This document shows, one piece after another, positions 53,966 to 63,930 of a stretch of 64,000 nt of DNA. The stretch is from Rebecca billardiae RCC1528. Taxonomy: Eukaryota > Haptophyta. The position numbers and the translations under genes are program-made. Below the pieces are notes generated by a model. The model made no database searches. It had not been told where the DNA came from and was given only the letters and a program-made list of their open reading frames with translations. The stretch spans positions 434,001-498,000 of the forward strand of contig OZ251238.1 in NCBI GenBank assembly GCA_965240325.2, read 5' to 3'. The first letter of the stretch is position 1. Each line of letters begins with the position of its first letter.

Positions 53966-54220
53966 GCGGCGGGCGGCGCGCTCTGCTCCGGTCGGCGAGC
54001 GACGAGCTCGCGTGCTCCGGACTCGGCTCGCCCTTGCGCGCTGCTCCTCGAGTGACGAACGCGCCCGCGGGCAGGTTGTTGCCCGTCGCCCCCGCCGCGA
54101 TCTCGCCGCCCCCGCCGCGATCTCGTCGCGCATGTGTCCGTGGCGCGCGCCTGCGAGGTGACAGGCGGGCCGCGAGCTCAGCCTCGGGGAGAGCGGAGCG
54201 AGGAGAGGGCGAGACGCGCG

Positions 54221-54368
54221 GCCTGCGAGGCGACAGGCGCGCTCGGGGAGAGCATTTTACCATTCACATTTACAAGTGATCAAGTTTCCCGTGCGCCTGC
54301 GAGGCGACAGGCGCGCTCGGGGAGAGCATTTTACTATTCACATTTACAAGTGATCAAGTTTCCCGAGC
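54221..54368 (+). repeat. 74-bp tandem repeat, two copies
   Basis: GCCTGCGAGGCGACAGGCGC starts at 54221 and 54295, followed in each by GGAGAGCATTTTAC and TTTACAAGTGATCAAGTTTC. One base differs in the middle. A third, partial relative of the first block (GCGAGGTGACAGGCGG) lies near 54150. Confidence 0.9.
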
Positions 54369-54540
54369 CCTTGCCTTGCCGTTTTTATCGGTTGGCGGTT
54401 GGCGGCAATCTCATACTTAAAATCGCGCTCGTAACGAACCGTTACACTAATGTCACGTCCAGCTGACGTCCAGATCGCACTTTACTTAAGGGAATCAGCT
54501 GGACGCGCTTATTTTCGGCCTAATAGACCTCTCTATGCGA

Positions 54541-54684
54541 TCTCAAAAACTCGAAACTCGGTCTCCGCCAGCCCTAAAAATCGCCCCCCGTCCCTTTTTT
54601 CTTGATCAAAGATCTTTTTGAAACGTGGTTCGGGCCCGCTGGTGCGGGCTCCACGCTGCGCGCTCCGCCCTGCACCGCGGGCCA
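54541..54684 (+). repeat. Dispersed repeat B, copy 2
   Basis: Matches 48779-48922, including CTTGATCAAAGATCTTTTTG and the terminal CCGCCCTGCACCGCGGGCCAT-type end. Confidence 0.8.
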
Positions 54685-54811
54685 TTAGTATTACTGAACT
54701 CAGATATATATATGTGTGATCGCGGGTAGTACACTCCGCAATAGGCAATATCTCAGAGTCAGACTCAGTCCCCGGAGCTGAGGCCCGTAAAGTGTTCGGT
54801 CTGTCGCCTGT

Positions 54812-54865
54812 ACAGTTTACTACTAAGAATAAGAGACGTCGCACACAGCTCAGGCAGGCGAGATT
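54812..54865 (-). repeat. Very short 3'-end copy of the OTU/RNase H retrotransposon
   Basis: The reverse complement reads TCTCGCCTGCCTGAGCTGTG then TCTTATTCTTAGTAGTAAAC, the same tail as at 39.5 kb. It is truncated to about 54 bp. Confidence 0.8.
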
Positions 54866-55061
54866 GTCTCGGGTGTGCAGTGGTGTCGCACTTCGCAGGT
54901 TCGAGAAGCCGTCGGCGTCGCAGCGTACGTTTTTTTTCAGAGCCAAAAAAGGCGCGCGTTTGCCGCGCGCGTTGTTTTCCGTTTCTTTGTTTTCATCCCC
55001 TCGAACTCGCAAAAGGCTGCGAAAGGACGAGGGCTGCCGAGCCCGAGCGACCCTGTCCGCC

Positions 55062-55606
55062 ATGCTCGCGGCGTGCCGCCGGGGTGGCGCAAGCCGTGTG
55101 CTCGCTCGGCTGGCACGGCGGCACGCCCACGATGCCGTGAAGAAGCCCGAGAAGCCGCCGATCGTCCCGATGTGGAAGACTACCGAGTCGTTCAAGACTA
55201 TCAGCGACCTGCCGCCCCGCGAGGTGCTCAAAGCTGAGCTCGAGCAGATGGCCGAGGAGAAAAATGGCTTCCTGTTCGGAGAAGTGGTGCGTGCGCAGCC
55301 GATGCGCGTGCATCTGGCTGTCTGCGCTGTGCGTGCTGACCTGCCGCGCCCTACCCGTCTCTCCGCGCGCAGCCTCCTCCGCCTGGCCAGTCGCGCAAGT
55401 GGGAGGACTGGGAGCTCCTGTGGCTCGTTGGGATCGGTGGGACGCTGATCTACGTCGCGGTCGGCATGAACTTCAAGCCAGATTGCAACCTGGACACGTG
55501 GGCGCGGTACGAGGCGCTCAAGCGCAAGCGCGCGCTGGAGGAGAGCGGCGAGGACTGGCTCGCGCTCATGCGGGCAGGCGGTGCAGCGCCACCAGTCGAG
55601 GAGTAG
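55062..55606 (+). CDS. Mitochondrial complex I ESSS (NDUFB11)-like subunit
   Basis: Predicted exons 55062-55286 and 55373-55606, phase 0, 152 residues. The N-terminus (MLAACRRGGASRVLARLARR) is a mitochondrial presequence. The middle has KAELEQMAEEKNGFLFGEV, and the second exon begins PPPPGQSRKWEDWELLWLVG. One membrane helix lies at about 88-107, then NFKPDCNLDTWARYEALKRK and a short tail. The single helix followed by a WAR-type charged segment matches the ESSS/NDUFB11 accessory subunit of NADH:ubiquinone oxidoreductase, which sits in the inner-membrane proton-pumping arm. The donor could also be three bases earlier. Weak conservation of ESSS makes the subunit name moderately certain; mitochondrial inner-membrane localisation is more certain. 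Confidence 0.65.
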
Positions 55607-56909
55607 GAGCGTGCGGGCGAGGGCGGGCGAGCCTGGGCACGCCGCATCGCTGATGCTCGGGCTGGTCACCAGCGCGATCAGGCCGAGCAGATATTCTCGG
55701 CTCTGGCGGGCGCCTCGCATGCGGCCTGAGTGCGCTCTGACACGGCAGCACACTCGCGGGCGCTGCAGCTGGGGATCGAGACGGCACCCGACGCTCGTTG
55801 GGCGTCGTCTGGCGGCACGCAGGCAGTCGCAGTGGCAGCGGCGTGCTGATCGGGCACTCGACGTGGTGACTCTCGTCGAGTGCCTCGTCAGTGCTGCGTC
55901 GGTGGGATGCGGAATGCGGACCTACACCCTCCGTGGACCGTCGTGTTGATGTCCGCCATCGGCATCGCAGTCGAGTCTGGTGCAGTTCCGACAGGCACCG
56001 CCACCAGTGCCCAGATGGCATCATGGCGCGGGCAGCATGCCAGCGCGCAGGATGTGACTTGTGAGCGAGGATTAAGTTTAAGTTATCAATATCCGGCTCG
56101 TCGGCAGTCGGCGCGACCGCCGCGCGACGGCTAGCCCGCCGCCAGCCCCTGGTCCGAGCCCTACTGAGGATCTTACTGTCTTAGGGCGGATTAGCCATTA
56201 GCGCAGAATAGGATCAGTAGTATAAATAATATAATAATAATAATCAATAATCATGTTAGACATGTAATGAGGCGGCATATGTACGTGATGATATGTCGTC
56301 ATCGTTTATTTAGTTACTGATGACACTAGCGCAGCAGTCATCGTCTCACTCTCAGGCGACGCAGGCGGCTCAGCATCGAAATCGCCTAGTATCGGCAGTA
56401 GTATCACGTCCCGTCGTCCGCGGCGCGGCGGCGCAGTTCGCGTGACGCCCGGTGCCGCCAGGCGCCACCGCACCGAGCGGCGTGAGCCACGTGCGCGGAA
56501 GACATGCGACGTAGTCTTAGATGGAATTCCCGTCGGACAGTCGCGGTAGACGAATGACCGTGTGACGGCCACTGGTCGATCTCGATGGCGTCCGGCTTGC
56601 CCGATGGCGATGATCGACGACGTCGACAGAGACCCGCGGGACCTCGTCCGGGTCCGGGAGGCGGTCGCCGGCTCACGATGATCAGGTGGAGCAGTCGTAG
56701 TGGCATCGAATCGTTGCAGCTCGCACGGACCGTCGCGGGCGCAACGCACGTGACCGCCGTCGTGCCGCAAGCGGCAGGCCCACGATTGTCGCGGAAGGAC
56801 TGCTGGCTGGACGCCTCGCGCTCACTGCGGGCGCGGTGAGCGGCACCCCGGCCCCGCCATCACCGCATCAGCCTTCGGCCCGGCGCGAGCGCGCAGGTAG
56901 CGGCTGGGA
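55607..56909. other. Long intergenic region without a supported gene
   Basis: Contains a (TAA)n-like AT-rich patch near 56220-56250. Frames on both strands lack domain-like sequence. Confidence 0.45.
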
Positions 56910-57989
56910 TCACTCGACGGTATCCAGCGCGTTGTCCTCCTCATCCTGCGCCGCCGTCTCGAGCAGGTCCGACAACTTCTGCTGCAGCTCCGCAGCCAAC
57001 TCTTCCGCCCGATCCGCCTGCGCGGCGACGGCGACGCGACAACCGGGTGCGCGGGCGGTGCGATGCGTGAGGCAGCTGGCCCTCGAGCGAGCTCGCGCGA
57101 GCGTGGTGGGGCGTGGGCGCAGCGCGCGACCCGGCGCGGCGCGCACCCCGTCGGCGATCGCCACGATCCCCGCCTTGGCCGCGTTGTACTCGGCCTCTAG
57201 CCGCTTGAGCTCGTGCTGCTTGGCCATCAGCCGTCCCCGCGCCTCGTGCTCGTAGGCCAGCATGTCCGCCAGCTTGCCCTCGAGGTCCTTGATCAAGTTG
57301 GCGCGCGCCTGCCGCCGCACGATGATCTGCTCCTTTGCGGCCTGCTTCTTCAGCTCCGCCAGCCGCGCCAGCTCCACTTTGCGCGCGCGCTCGATGTCCT
57401 CCTTGCTCTTGAGCGAGAGGTGGTAGGTGAGGGACTTGGAGTTGATCCACGAGAACGCGTTGTCCCAGATCACGTAGCAGGTGCCGGTTGTGTGGATGTC
57501 GAGCTGGCCCTCGCGCGCGGTCGAGCGCGCAGGGACGACCAACTGCGTGCGACGGGCCGCCCCGGCGCGCGCGAGCGAGGGTCGCGGCCGTCAGTCGGTG
57601 TCGCGCGCCGCTCCGCGCGCGGGGCCACTCGGACCCGTCCAGGACCGCACGCGCGCCGCCGCGTGCGCACCGTCTGTGCCGTGGATCCCTCCGCGTCCTC
57701 GAGAAACTTGAGGGAGAAGTCCACATCGTAACCCTCGTCCACCTCGAAGCGGATGCGCAGCACGCTCGGACGGTCCACCTTAATCGGCAGCTCGAAGATG
57801 CCGCCCGCCTGGATCACCATCCCACTCGAGGCCAGCACCACCTCGCCCATCCCTTCCTTCGTCCTGCGCGGTGGCGGCCGGACGAGGGACGGCCGTGCCG
57901 CGCGTCGGCGCGTGCGCAGGCGGCGCGGTGCGGGCGCGGCGGCCGGGCGCGTGCGCCCCCGCCGCGCACCCATTCCCTGCAGCCGCCAT
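56910..57989 (-). CDS. GOLD-domain protein
   Basis: Predicted exons 57989-57970 (20 nt), 57863-57671, 57542-57147 and 57017-56910 give 238 residues with a continuous frame; donors are GTGCGC. The short first exon provides MAAAGNG. The GOLD-like beta sandwich covers about residues 10-115: VVLASSGMVIQAGGIFELPI, VLRIRFEVDEGYDVDFSLKF, and HTTGTCYVIWDNAFSWINSK followed by LTYHLSL. A long charged helix follows (IERARKVELARLAELKKQAA ... AYEHEARGRLMAKQHELKRL), and the last exon adds an acidic helix. GOLD domains occur in p24 cargo receptors and Sec14/patellin proteins; here there is no signal peptide, membrane helix or CRAL-TRIO domain, so it is a soluble GOLD plus coiled-coil protein. A role in membrane trafficking is inferred. 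Confidence 0.7.
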
Positions 57990-58119
57990 CCCGGCGCTGT
58001 CGTCCGCGCGGAGGTTGACGCGGCGACCTCGCGAGGCCTCGCTGGCCACTGCACGCCGATGAATCTGTGCTCTACCTGCCGCCTTGCGCCGGACTTGCAC
58101 AGGTGCAAGTGTGGCCACG
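57990..58119. promoter_or_regulatory. Putative bidirectional promoter
   Basis: Only 130 bp separate the divergent start codons of the GOLD-domain gene and the sulfotransferase, the shortest such gap in the window. Confidence 0.35.
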
Positions 58120-59523
58120 ATGGCGGCGGCGTCGCCGTTGGTGGCCATCTTGTGTGGCCTGCTCGCGTGCGCGCGGAGCGCTGGCACGCCACTGCCGGAC
58201 GACGGCACCATCGAGCCCATTCGCACCGTGCAGCGCTGCCCGCTCGGCTCCCGCCGGTGCACGCCGGCGTGCGAGTGGCCGCACGCGCAGTGCAACGCGC
58301 ACATCGATCCGAGCGAACGCGAGCGCGTCGCGGTCGTGATCACCGCGTGGGGGCGGTCGGGCACGACGTTCCTGGGCGAGCTGCTGCAGCGGAACGGCCG
58401 CTTCCTCTACGTCTACGAGCCCATCCGCTCGCAGTTCCGCGCGCACTTCGGCGCGCCGGTCGCCAACCACGGCGAGAGCTCGGCCGACTTCCTCGTGCGC
58501 GTGGCCGACTGCGCGCCGCACCGGCGCGACCGCGCGTTCCTCTTCAAGGACAAGCCGGGGCTCGCGCGCGGCGGGCTGTGCGGGAGCTCGCCGCCCGAGG
58601 TGGTCGGCCTTTGCCGCTGCAAGCACACCGCCGTCAAGACCATCCGCATCAACGGCGAGCTCGAGCACCTGCTGCACGCGCTGCGCAGCACCAACCGCTC
58701 CACATACGAGTCAGGGCGCGCCACGCACGCGCGCCCGATCAAGGGCGGGGCGGAGGAGCTGGTCCCGCCGAGGATGGCGCGCACGGTGCACGTGGTCCAC
58801 CTCATCCGCGACCCGCGCGCCCTGCTCAACTCGTGGCAGACCCTGCCCGGCTTCACCCAGTTCACCCGCCGCACGCCCGCGCGCAAGGCGTACCAGCTCG
58901 CGCAGCAGCTGTGCAGCAAGAGCATGCGCGACTATGCGCACGGCCGCGCGCCCGCCGTCACCGCGCCGGGCGTCGAGCGCCGCGCGACGTACACGCTGGT
59001 GCGCTTCGAGGACCTCGCGCTGCGCCCCGTACAGACCGCGCGCGCGCTGTACCGCAGCCTCGGGCTCGAGCTGCCGCGCCGGCTCATGCAGTGGGTGAAT
59101 GAGTCGACGCACGCCGAGCGCGGGCGCGCGCCCGCCGCGCTCGAGGCGGTGGCACACGGCGACGTGAGCGCCGTATTGCGCAACCCGCACAGCACGCTGC
59201 GCGACTCGCACGCCGTCGTCTTCAAGTGGCGACGGACGCTCCACCCCGAGCACATCAAGGCCATCAGCGAGGGCTGCGGCTCCTTCCTGCGCCAGTTCGG
59301 CTACCCGACGGCGGACGACCCCCGCGCGCTCGCCTCGGACGACAACGTGAGAGGCGGCGACAAGCTGCTCAACATGGGCGAGCCCGACAACGAAAAGCCG
59401 ATCACTGTCCGGGGCCGCGCGCTGCGTAGCGGCCTTGACGCCCTGGACGGCAGGTGGGCATCGCGACGAAGCGGCCGCGCGAGCGCTGCCGCTCGTGTGA
59501 GCCTTAACAACAGTCAGCCATGA
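58120..59523 (+). CDS. Carbohydrate-type sulfotransferase
   Basis: A single-exon 467-residue protein from the ATG at 58120, which begins a hydrophobic signal sequence (SPLVAILCGLLACARSAG); an upstream ATG at 58084 lacks this placement. The PAPS 5'-phosphosulfate loop is TAWGRSGTTFLGELL (about residues 75-89). The 3'-phosphate-binding motif is VHLIRDPRALLNSW (about 226-239). A later VRFEDLALRPVQTARALYRS matches the conserved YEDL region of carbohydrate sulfotransferases. Such Golgi enzymes transfer sulfate from PAPS to sugar hydroxyls of glycans. Many Cys residues (CPLGSRRCTPACEW, CRCKH) suggest disulfide bonds in the lumen. Sulfated surface polysaccharides are common in marine algae, so a cell-covering or scale glycan is a reasonable, unproven substrate. 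Residues after about 430 are disordered. Confidence 0.85.
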   Translation: MAAASPLVAILCGLLACARSAGTPLPDDGTIEPIRTVQRCPLGSRRCTPACEWPHAQCNAHIDPSERERVAVVITAWGRSGTTFLGELLQRNGRFLYVYEPIRSQFRAHFGAPVANHGESSADFLVRVADCAPHRRDRAFLFKDKPGLARGGLCGSSPPEVVGLCRCKHTAVKTIRINGELEHLLHALRSTNRSTYESGRATHARPIKGGAEELVPPRMARTVHVVHLIRDPRALLNSWQTLPGFTQFTRRTPARKAYQLAQQLCSKSMRDYAHGRAPAVTAPGVERRATYTLVRFEDLALRPVQTARALYRSLGLELPRRLMQWVNESTHAERGRAPAALEAVAHGDVSAVLRNPHSTLRDSHAVVFKWRRTLHPEHIKAISEGCGSFLRQFGYPTADDPRALASDDNVRGGDKLLNMGEPDNEKPITVRGRALRSGLDALDGRWASRRSGRASAAARVSLNNSQP

Positions 59524-59698
59524 AACGCAAACCGCGCGACTCGTGAGATGTGGATTACTGGATTGTGGGATGCGCTTGATGACGAGATCGCGTTTACTAT
59601 CTCGCAATTAGCCGGCCAGTACAGGCCGAGAGAGCACATTATCAATTTTACCCGCGCGTCGCGAACACGGAGTCCCGACGCCGACGCGTGCGTGCAAG

Positions 59699-60992
59699 AT
59701 GAAGCTCTCCGTGGCGCTCCTCGGCGCTTTCGCCCCGGTCGTGATGGGCCTGTCGGCGACGCCCATCGCTCGGCGTGGTGGCGTCTCGCTTCCGTCGCGC
59801 GTGCACCTGACCTCGCGCGCGGGGAAGGCCTCGGCTGTGCTCATGGCGGGCGACTCGGGCGACGGGCGAGCCGCCGCGCTCGCGCTCGGCGCCGCGGTGC
59901 TGCTCGGCGGGGCGGGCGACGCGCACGCGGCCCGGAGCGGCGGCCGGATGGGCGGGAGCGTATCTCGTGGCGGCGGCTACAGCCGCGGCGGCGGCGGCGG
60001 CGGCTACGGCGGCGGCTACCGCGGCAACACAAACGTCATTGTGACACCCGGCTACTCTCCGTTTGGATTCTCGCCCTTTGGCTTTGGCTCGCCGTTCGGG
60101 TTCTCGCCGTTTGGCTTCGGCGGCGGCCTCTTCTTCTCGCCGCCATCGTGGCTGCTGCTCGCCGGCCTGGGCCTCATCCTCTTCCGCTCGAGCCGGGAGA
60201 GCCTCGAGATGGGCGGCGGGGCTGCCATGGGGCGCTCGCCAGGCGCGGCGCTGCTGCTGCAGGTGCGCACGGCACACGGCGCGCGCGCGCGCGCGCGCGC
60301 GCGCGTTGGCTGCGCGCGCCCACCGACCCCGGCCGCGAGGCGCGCGCGCGCACACACACAGGTCGGGCTGAACTGCCGCACGCGCTCGGGCTCGAGCATG
60401 TTCGGCAAGATGGAGCAGCTCGCCGCGACCGCGGACACTTCGACGGACGTCGGCCTGCAGCTGCTGGTCTCTGACACGTGCCTCGCGCTGCTGCGCTCGT
60501 CCAACGAGTGGGTCTCGGCGCGCACCGCGGGCGAGACGGCGGGGATGCTCGGGCGCGCGGACACGGAGGGCGGGTACCGCCGGCTGCTCATGACGGAGCG
60601 CTCCAAGTGGGAGCAGGAGGCCCGCCGCGGCGGCTCGGGCGGCGCGGGCGGAGGCCCGACCTACATGGTGGTCACCGTGATGGCTCTGCTCGAGTCGGGC
60701 TCGCCGCTGCCCGAGATCTCGTCGACGGCCGACCTGCGCGCGGCGCTGTCGCAGCTCGCGGGGGAGGTGGGCAAGGAGGTGCGCGAGCGCGCGGGCGCGC
60801 GCGGCGCGGCGCGCGGGCTCGGCGTGCGCGCCTCACCACGCGCGCGCGCGCCCTCGCCCCGCGCGTGCGCGCCGCCGCCGGCCGCAGGACAACCTGATCG
60901 CTGCGGACGTGCTGTGGACGCCGCAGGACGCGTCGGACACGCTCAGCCAGGACGACATGCTCGTCTACTTCCCCGAGCTGGTGGACATCTGA
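59699..60992 (+). CDS. DUF1517-family plastid membrane protein
   Basis: Predicted exons 59699-60262, 60362-60778 and 60888-60992, all phase 0 with GTGCGC donors, 361 residues. The leader begins MKLSVALLGAFAPVVMGLSA (signal peptide), then a Ser/Arg-rich transit-like region, then a second hydrophobic stretch ending GDAHA. A Gly/Arg/Tyr-rich segment and a PFGFSPFGFG repeat follow, then a membrane helix (PSWLLLAGLGLILF, about 150-165). The C-terminal domain holds KMEQLAATADTSTDVGLQLL, YMVVTVMALLESG and DVLWTPQDASDTLSQDDMLV, ending YFPELVDI, typical of DUF1517 (cyanobacteria, algae and plants). The family is thought to sit in plastid membranes; its molecular role is not established. Likely location is the thylakoid or inner envelope. 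Confidence 0.85.
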
Positions 60993-61966
60993 GCGCGCGG
61001 CCGGGGCGCACACTTCGAGACTGGACGGCGTGGCACGGTCTCGCGCACACCAGCACGCCCGCTGGCCGTACTTGATCGTCGCGGGCCGCAGTCCCCGTCG
61101 CCCGGCGCTTCAATGTGATGATCATCGTCGCGCCGGTATTGGCTCTGCGCACTCCGCAGCCCGCTGACACCGCGGATGGCACCGTGCCCGTGGGACCATC
61201 GACAGACGGCCCGGGCTGCGGACTTCGGGCCTTGGTGGCGCAGGCCGCAGGGACTGGGGACTGGGGCCATGCCGCCGCCCGCTCGCAGCCATCGCAGCCC
61301 GCGGGTCCCGCGGGCACTGAGTCACTGACGCCGCGCGCCGCCGGCGCAGCGCTTGCGGCTCGGGGCCGGGGCCGGGGCCGCAGCCGCCGTCCCCCGTCGC
61401 GGCTGTCGCCGAGCCCGCGATCATGTCCGAGTAGCAGCATCGTCAGTTACACGCAGATTATCTGGAATAAACTGTACGCGCGCGCAGTATAGACTATAGT
61501 ACGGTTAAACTAGTCTGACCAGTGGCAGTTACCGCCGTAAGAGGCATGCATCACTATTCACTAATCCGATTACTAGTCATCCTTATCCCGTTAGGCCGTT
61601 TAATCCGGACGAGGTCGAGTAGATCGACAGTATATGACTATGAGTAGCGGCAGTGTCAGTGCTGTCTGCTGACACATCGTCATAATTCGTCGTCGGTCGA
61701 CATGATCATTCCCATATATATCATGGCCAGCAAGGACCTAAGCTACTTGAATGCTGGCATCATCCACTGACCACTGCGGGCACGGCCTCTGCACAGTGAC
61801 TCAGTGAGTGTCCTCGAGTGCAATAATGAGTGCCATATACGACCCGGAATCATGGTGACCGCCTCAGCCTGCGTTCTGCGCCCGGACATGGACTTGATAG
61901 CGACACGCTGGCCCTGGCCTGCGCGTCGCGAGCTGGACTCTGCCTGGGAGAGCCCGCGCCGCGCTC
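60993..61966. other. Long intergenic region without a supported gene
   Basis: Mixed composition with (GGGGCC)-like runs near 61360-61385 and no exon-like frame. Confidence 0.45.
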
Positions 61967-62402
61967 TCATGGACTCTCCGGCTCCCCCTGCTCAAACCTT
62001 GACAGCTCGTGCACAGCCGCAACGGCATCGCGCGCCTCCTCCTCCTCCTCCGTCACCGGCTTGGAGTACGAGGCGCGTGCAGGGGGCTTGACCTTGGTCA
62101 ACACGGGCATCGCCGGCTTAGCCGTGGGTCCAGCCTGCGCGCAAGCAAGCGTCGCGCGGGTGTGGGGCCACGTCGGCGCATGCTGGCGGCATGCGCGTTT
62201 TCACGCTGCGCGCGCGTACCGTTTTCCTGATCGCGGTCGAGCCAGACGCTTTCGGCGCGGTCTTCTCACCACGGAGGCGCGCCTCGAACTCCTCGATGTC
62301 CTTGCTCACCTGATCCGCATCGTCGTTCTCCGCGTCGCTGTCCCCGAGCTGGTATGTGTCCTCCAGCGACACGGCTGCCATCTGCTTCTCGGCAGTCGCC
62401 AT
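61967..62402 (-). CDS. Hypothetical acidic protein, two exons
   Basis: Predicted exons 62402-62220 and 62134-61967, phase 0, donor GTACGC, acceptor CGCGCAG, 116 residues. Exon 1 encodes MATAEKQMAAVSLEDTYQLG then an acidic patch (DSDAENDDADQVSKDIEEFE) and a basic end. Exon 2 encodes AGPTAKPAMPVLTKVKPPAR, ASYSKPVTEEEEARDAVAAV and HELSRFEQGEPESP. The second exon lies in a different frame from exon 1's read-through and was recovered only by splicing, so its protein-like composition supports the model. No family recognised; probably soluble and partly disordered. It diverges from the next gene 160 bp away. Confidence 0.6.
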
Positions 62403-62562
62403 CCCTAACCGCCGCTTGACCAGCTGGGTCGGGTCCTTGGCTCCTTGCGTGCGGGTTGCTGCGGCCGTTCGTGACGCGAGATACTAGTATCTCCACATGT
62501 ACAGGACTTTTCGATTCGAACACCGGCTTGCTTGCAGCATCAAACCGCCATCAGCATCCATC
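62403..62562. promoter_or_regulatory. Putative bidirectional promoter
   Basis: A 160-bp spacer between divergent start codons of two hypothetical genes. No motif assigned. Confidence 0.35.
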
Positions 62563-63480
62563 ATGGCGGAGGCGCGGTATGACGTCGAGACGCTGCTGCA
62601 GGAGGTCATCCAGCTCGAGTCGCGCGTGGGCGCGATGCAGACCGAGCGGCTGGATCTCGAGCAGCGCGTGCTCGTCGCGCAGCAGCGGCAGGCGCAGCAC
62701 ATGCGCCCGCATGCCGATCCGGAGGCCGTCGAGAAGATGGCGGAAACGCGGCTACGGCGGCAACTCGAAAACGTGCGCGCGCAGATCACCGCCAAGGAGA
62801 CGGAGATGGCGGAGCTGCTCGAGAGGGATCCGCGCGCCGCGCTCGTGGTCCAGGTGCAGCAAGGCGTGGACAAGTACGTCGGCGAGTCCCGCCGGCTGCG
62901 CCGCGCGCTGCACGAGCAGAAGGCGCTCGTCCAGCTCGGCCCTCGGCCCGCGTCCAAGCTGCCCACCGCTGAGCTCGAGGTCACGCAGTTGCGCACGCAG
63001 CTGCAGGAGGCGCAGAAGGAGATCGCGGCGCTGCGCGAGCAGACGGACGCGCTGAATAGCGAGGCCGTTCGCTGGGAGGAGCAACAGGGCGAGCTCAGTG
63101 GGGCTCTCAAGTAGGGCGCAGCGCGCCACCTGACCCTCGTGGCGCGCTCGGCACCGTCAGGCGCTCATGCGCGCGCGTCGCTCCGCGCGCACACTTGACT
63201 TTCCCTCCCCCCGCCCTCGCGCGCCACGTCTAGGCGGGAGGACGAGCACGCGGGCGGACCCGTGGGCTCACACGCCGAGGGCGAGCGCGCCATCCGCGCG
63301 GCGCTTGCCGAGCTGGACGCGTCGGAGGCGCTCGCCGAGCAGCGGCACGCGGTGCAGCTCGACGAGCTCCGCGCTGAGAACGAGGCGCTGGAGGCGAAGC
63401 TGGAGGAGGTGACGCGGCAGATGAGCGTGCTGCGAGAAGGGATGCCGCACTACGCCGCGCTGAACGCCGCGGGGGCCTGA
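62563..63480 (+). CDS. Hypothetical coiled-coil protein
   Basis: Predicted exons 62563-63110 and 63234-63480; the phase 2 junction gives GALK|REDEHAGG; donor GTAGGG, acceptor CTAG, 264 residues. Nearly the whole protein is helical coiled coil: YDVETLLQEVIQLESRVGAM, LRRQLENVRAQITAKETEMA, and TAELEVTQLRTQLQEAQKEI. After a short Gly/Pro hinge comes AIRAALAELDASEALAEQRH and LRAENEALEAKLEEVTRQMS. It ends PHYAALNAAGA. The ATG at 62563 was chosen over 62497 because the intervening residues look non-helical and basic. Length and composition fit small cytoskeletal or ciliary adaptors, but I cannot name the family. Confidence 0.65.
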
Positions 63481-63890
63481 GCGAGCGCGGTGGGAGCGAG
63501 CGTGAGCGCAGCGGCAGCGGCGGCTGAGTCGGCCGCCGGGCCCTATCTCGTCGTGGACCGAGGGCGAGAAGTAAGAGCATATCACCATGAGCAGCGCCAC
63601 TGTCACAGCCAGCAGGCGCATCTGGGACACCCGCCCTGCTGTGGTGCCAGCCTGTGCCGCGTAGGCTTGACAATCGGATGTCGTTACTCGGGCGGGCACC
63701 GCGTATATATACTGATCATATATATATCGGCTGCGATCGGAGCGGCTGACTCCGCGCGGATCCCGGGGCCGGCTGATGCGGGCGCGCGGCCGACGGCGGC
63801 ACCGTGACCGCGGCACGAATTAATCCGCGCCACGATGGCAGCGAGCGCAGACCCGGAGTGCCACGGGCACGACGGTCAGTATAGTGATCG
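63481..63890. other. Intergenic DNA without a supported gene
   Basis: Nothing recognised beyond a short TA run near 63705-63728. Confidence 0.4.
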
Positions 63891-63930
63891 ATCTCTCTCT
63901 CTCTCTCGACTCTCTCTCTCTCTCTCTCCG

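Larger units (their letters stand above)
52860..54135 (-). pseudogene. Decayed or rearranged coiled-coil gene
   Basis: Several coding-like pieces lie in order on the minus strand. First is ELMSRMRPELARLKGELEHA with SSRLDAEPELLLNSVDGG. Next is a partial duplicate of the same block, then RVDAAITGLQASAIDAVRTL with DDSAVELQQLRAQMPEVP. Next is LGAKLAKCGAELDELSDAAT. Last is VFEADAAEEAAGEHGGAVEQ with RPVVERMAQGEYLKQ before a GTGCGC donor. Two in-frame stops separate the third and fourth pieces, and a palindrome interrupts the duplicated block. Either the gene is broken by rearrangement, or exons were misjudged. Predicted to be helical and coiled-coil. Family not recognised. Confidence 0.4.
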
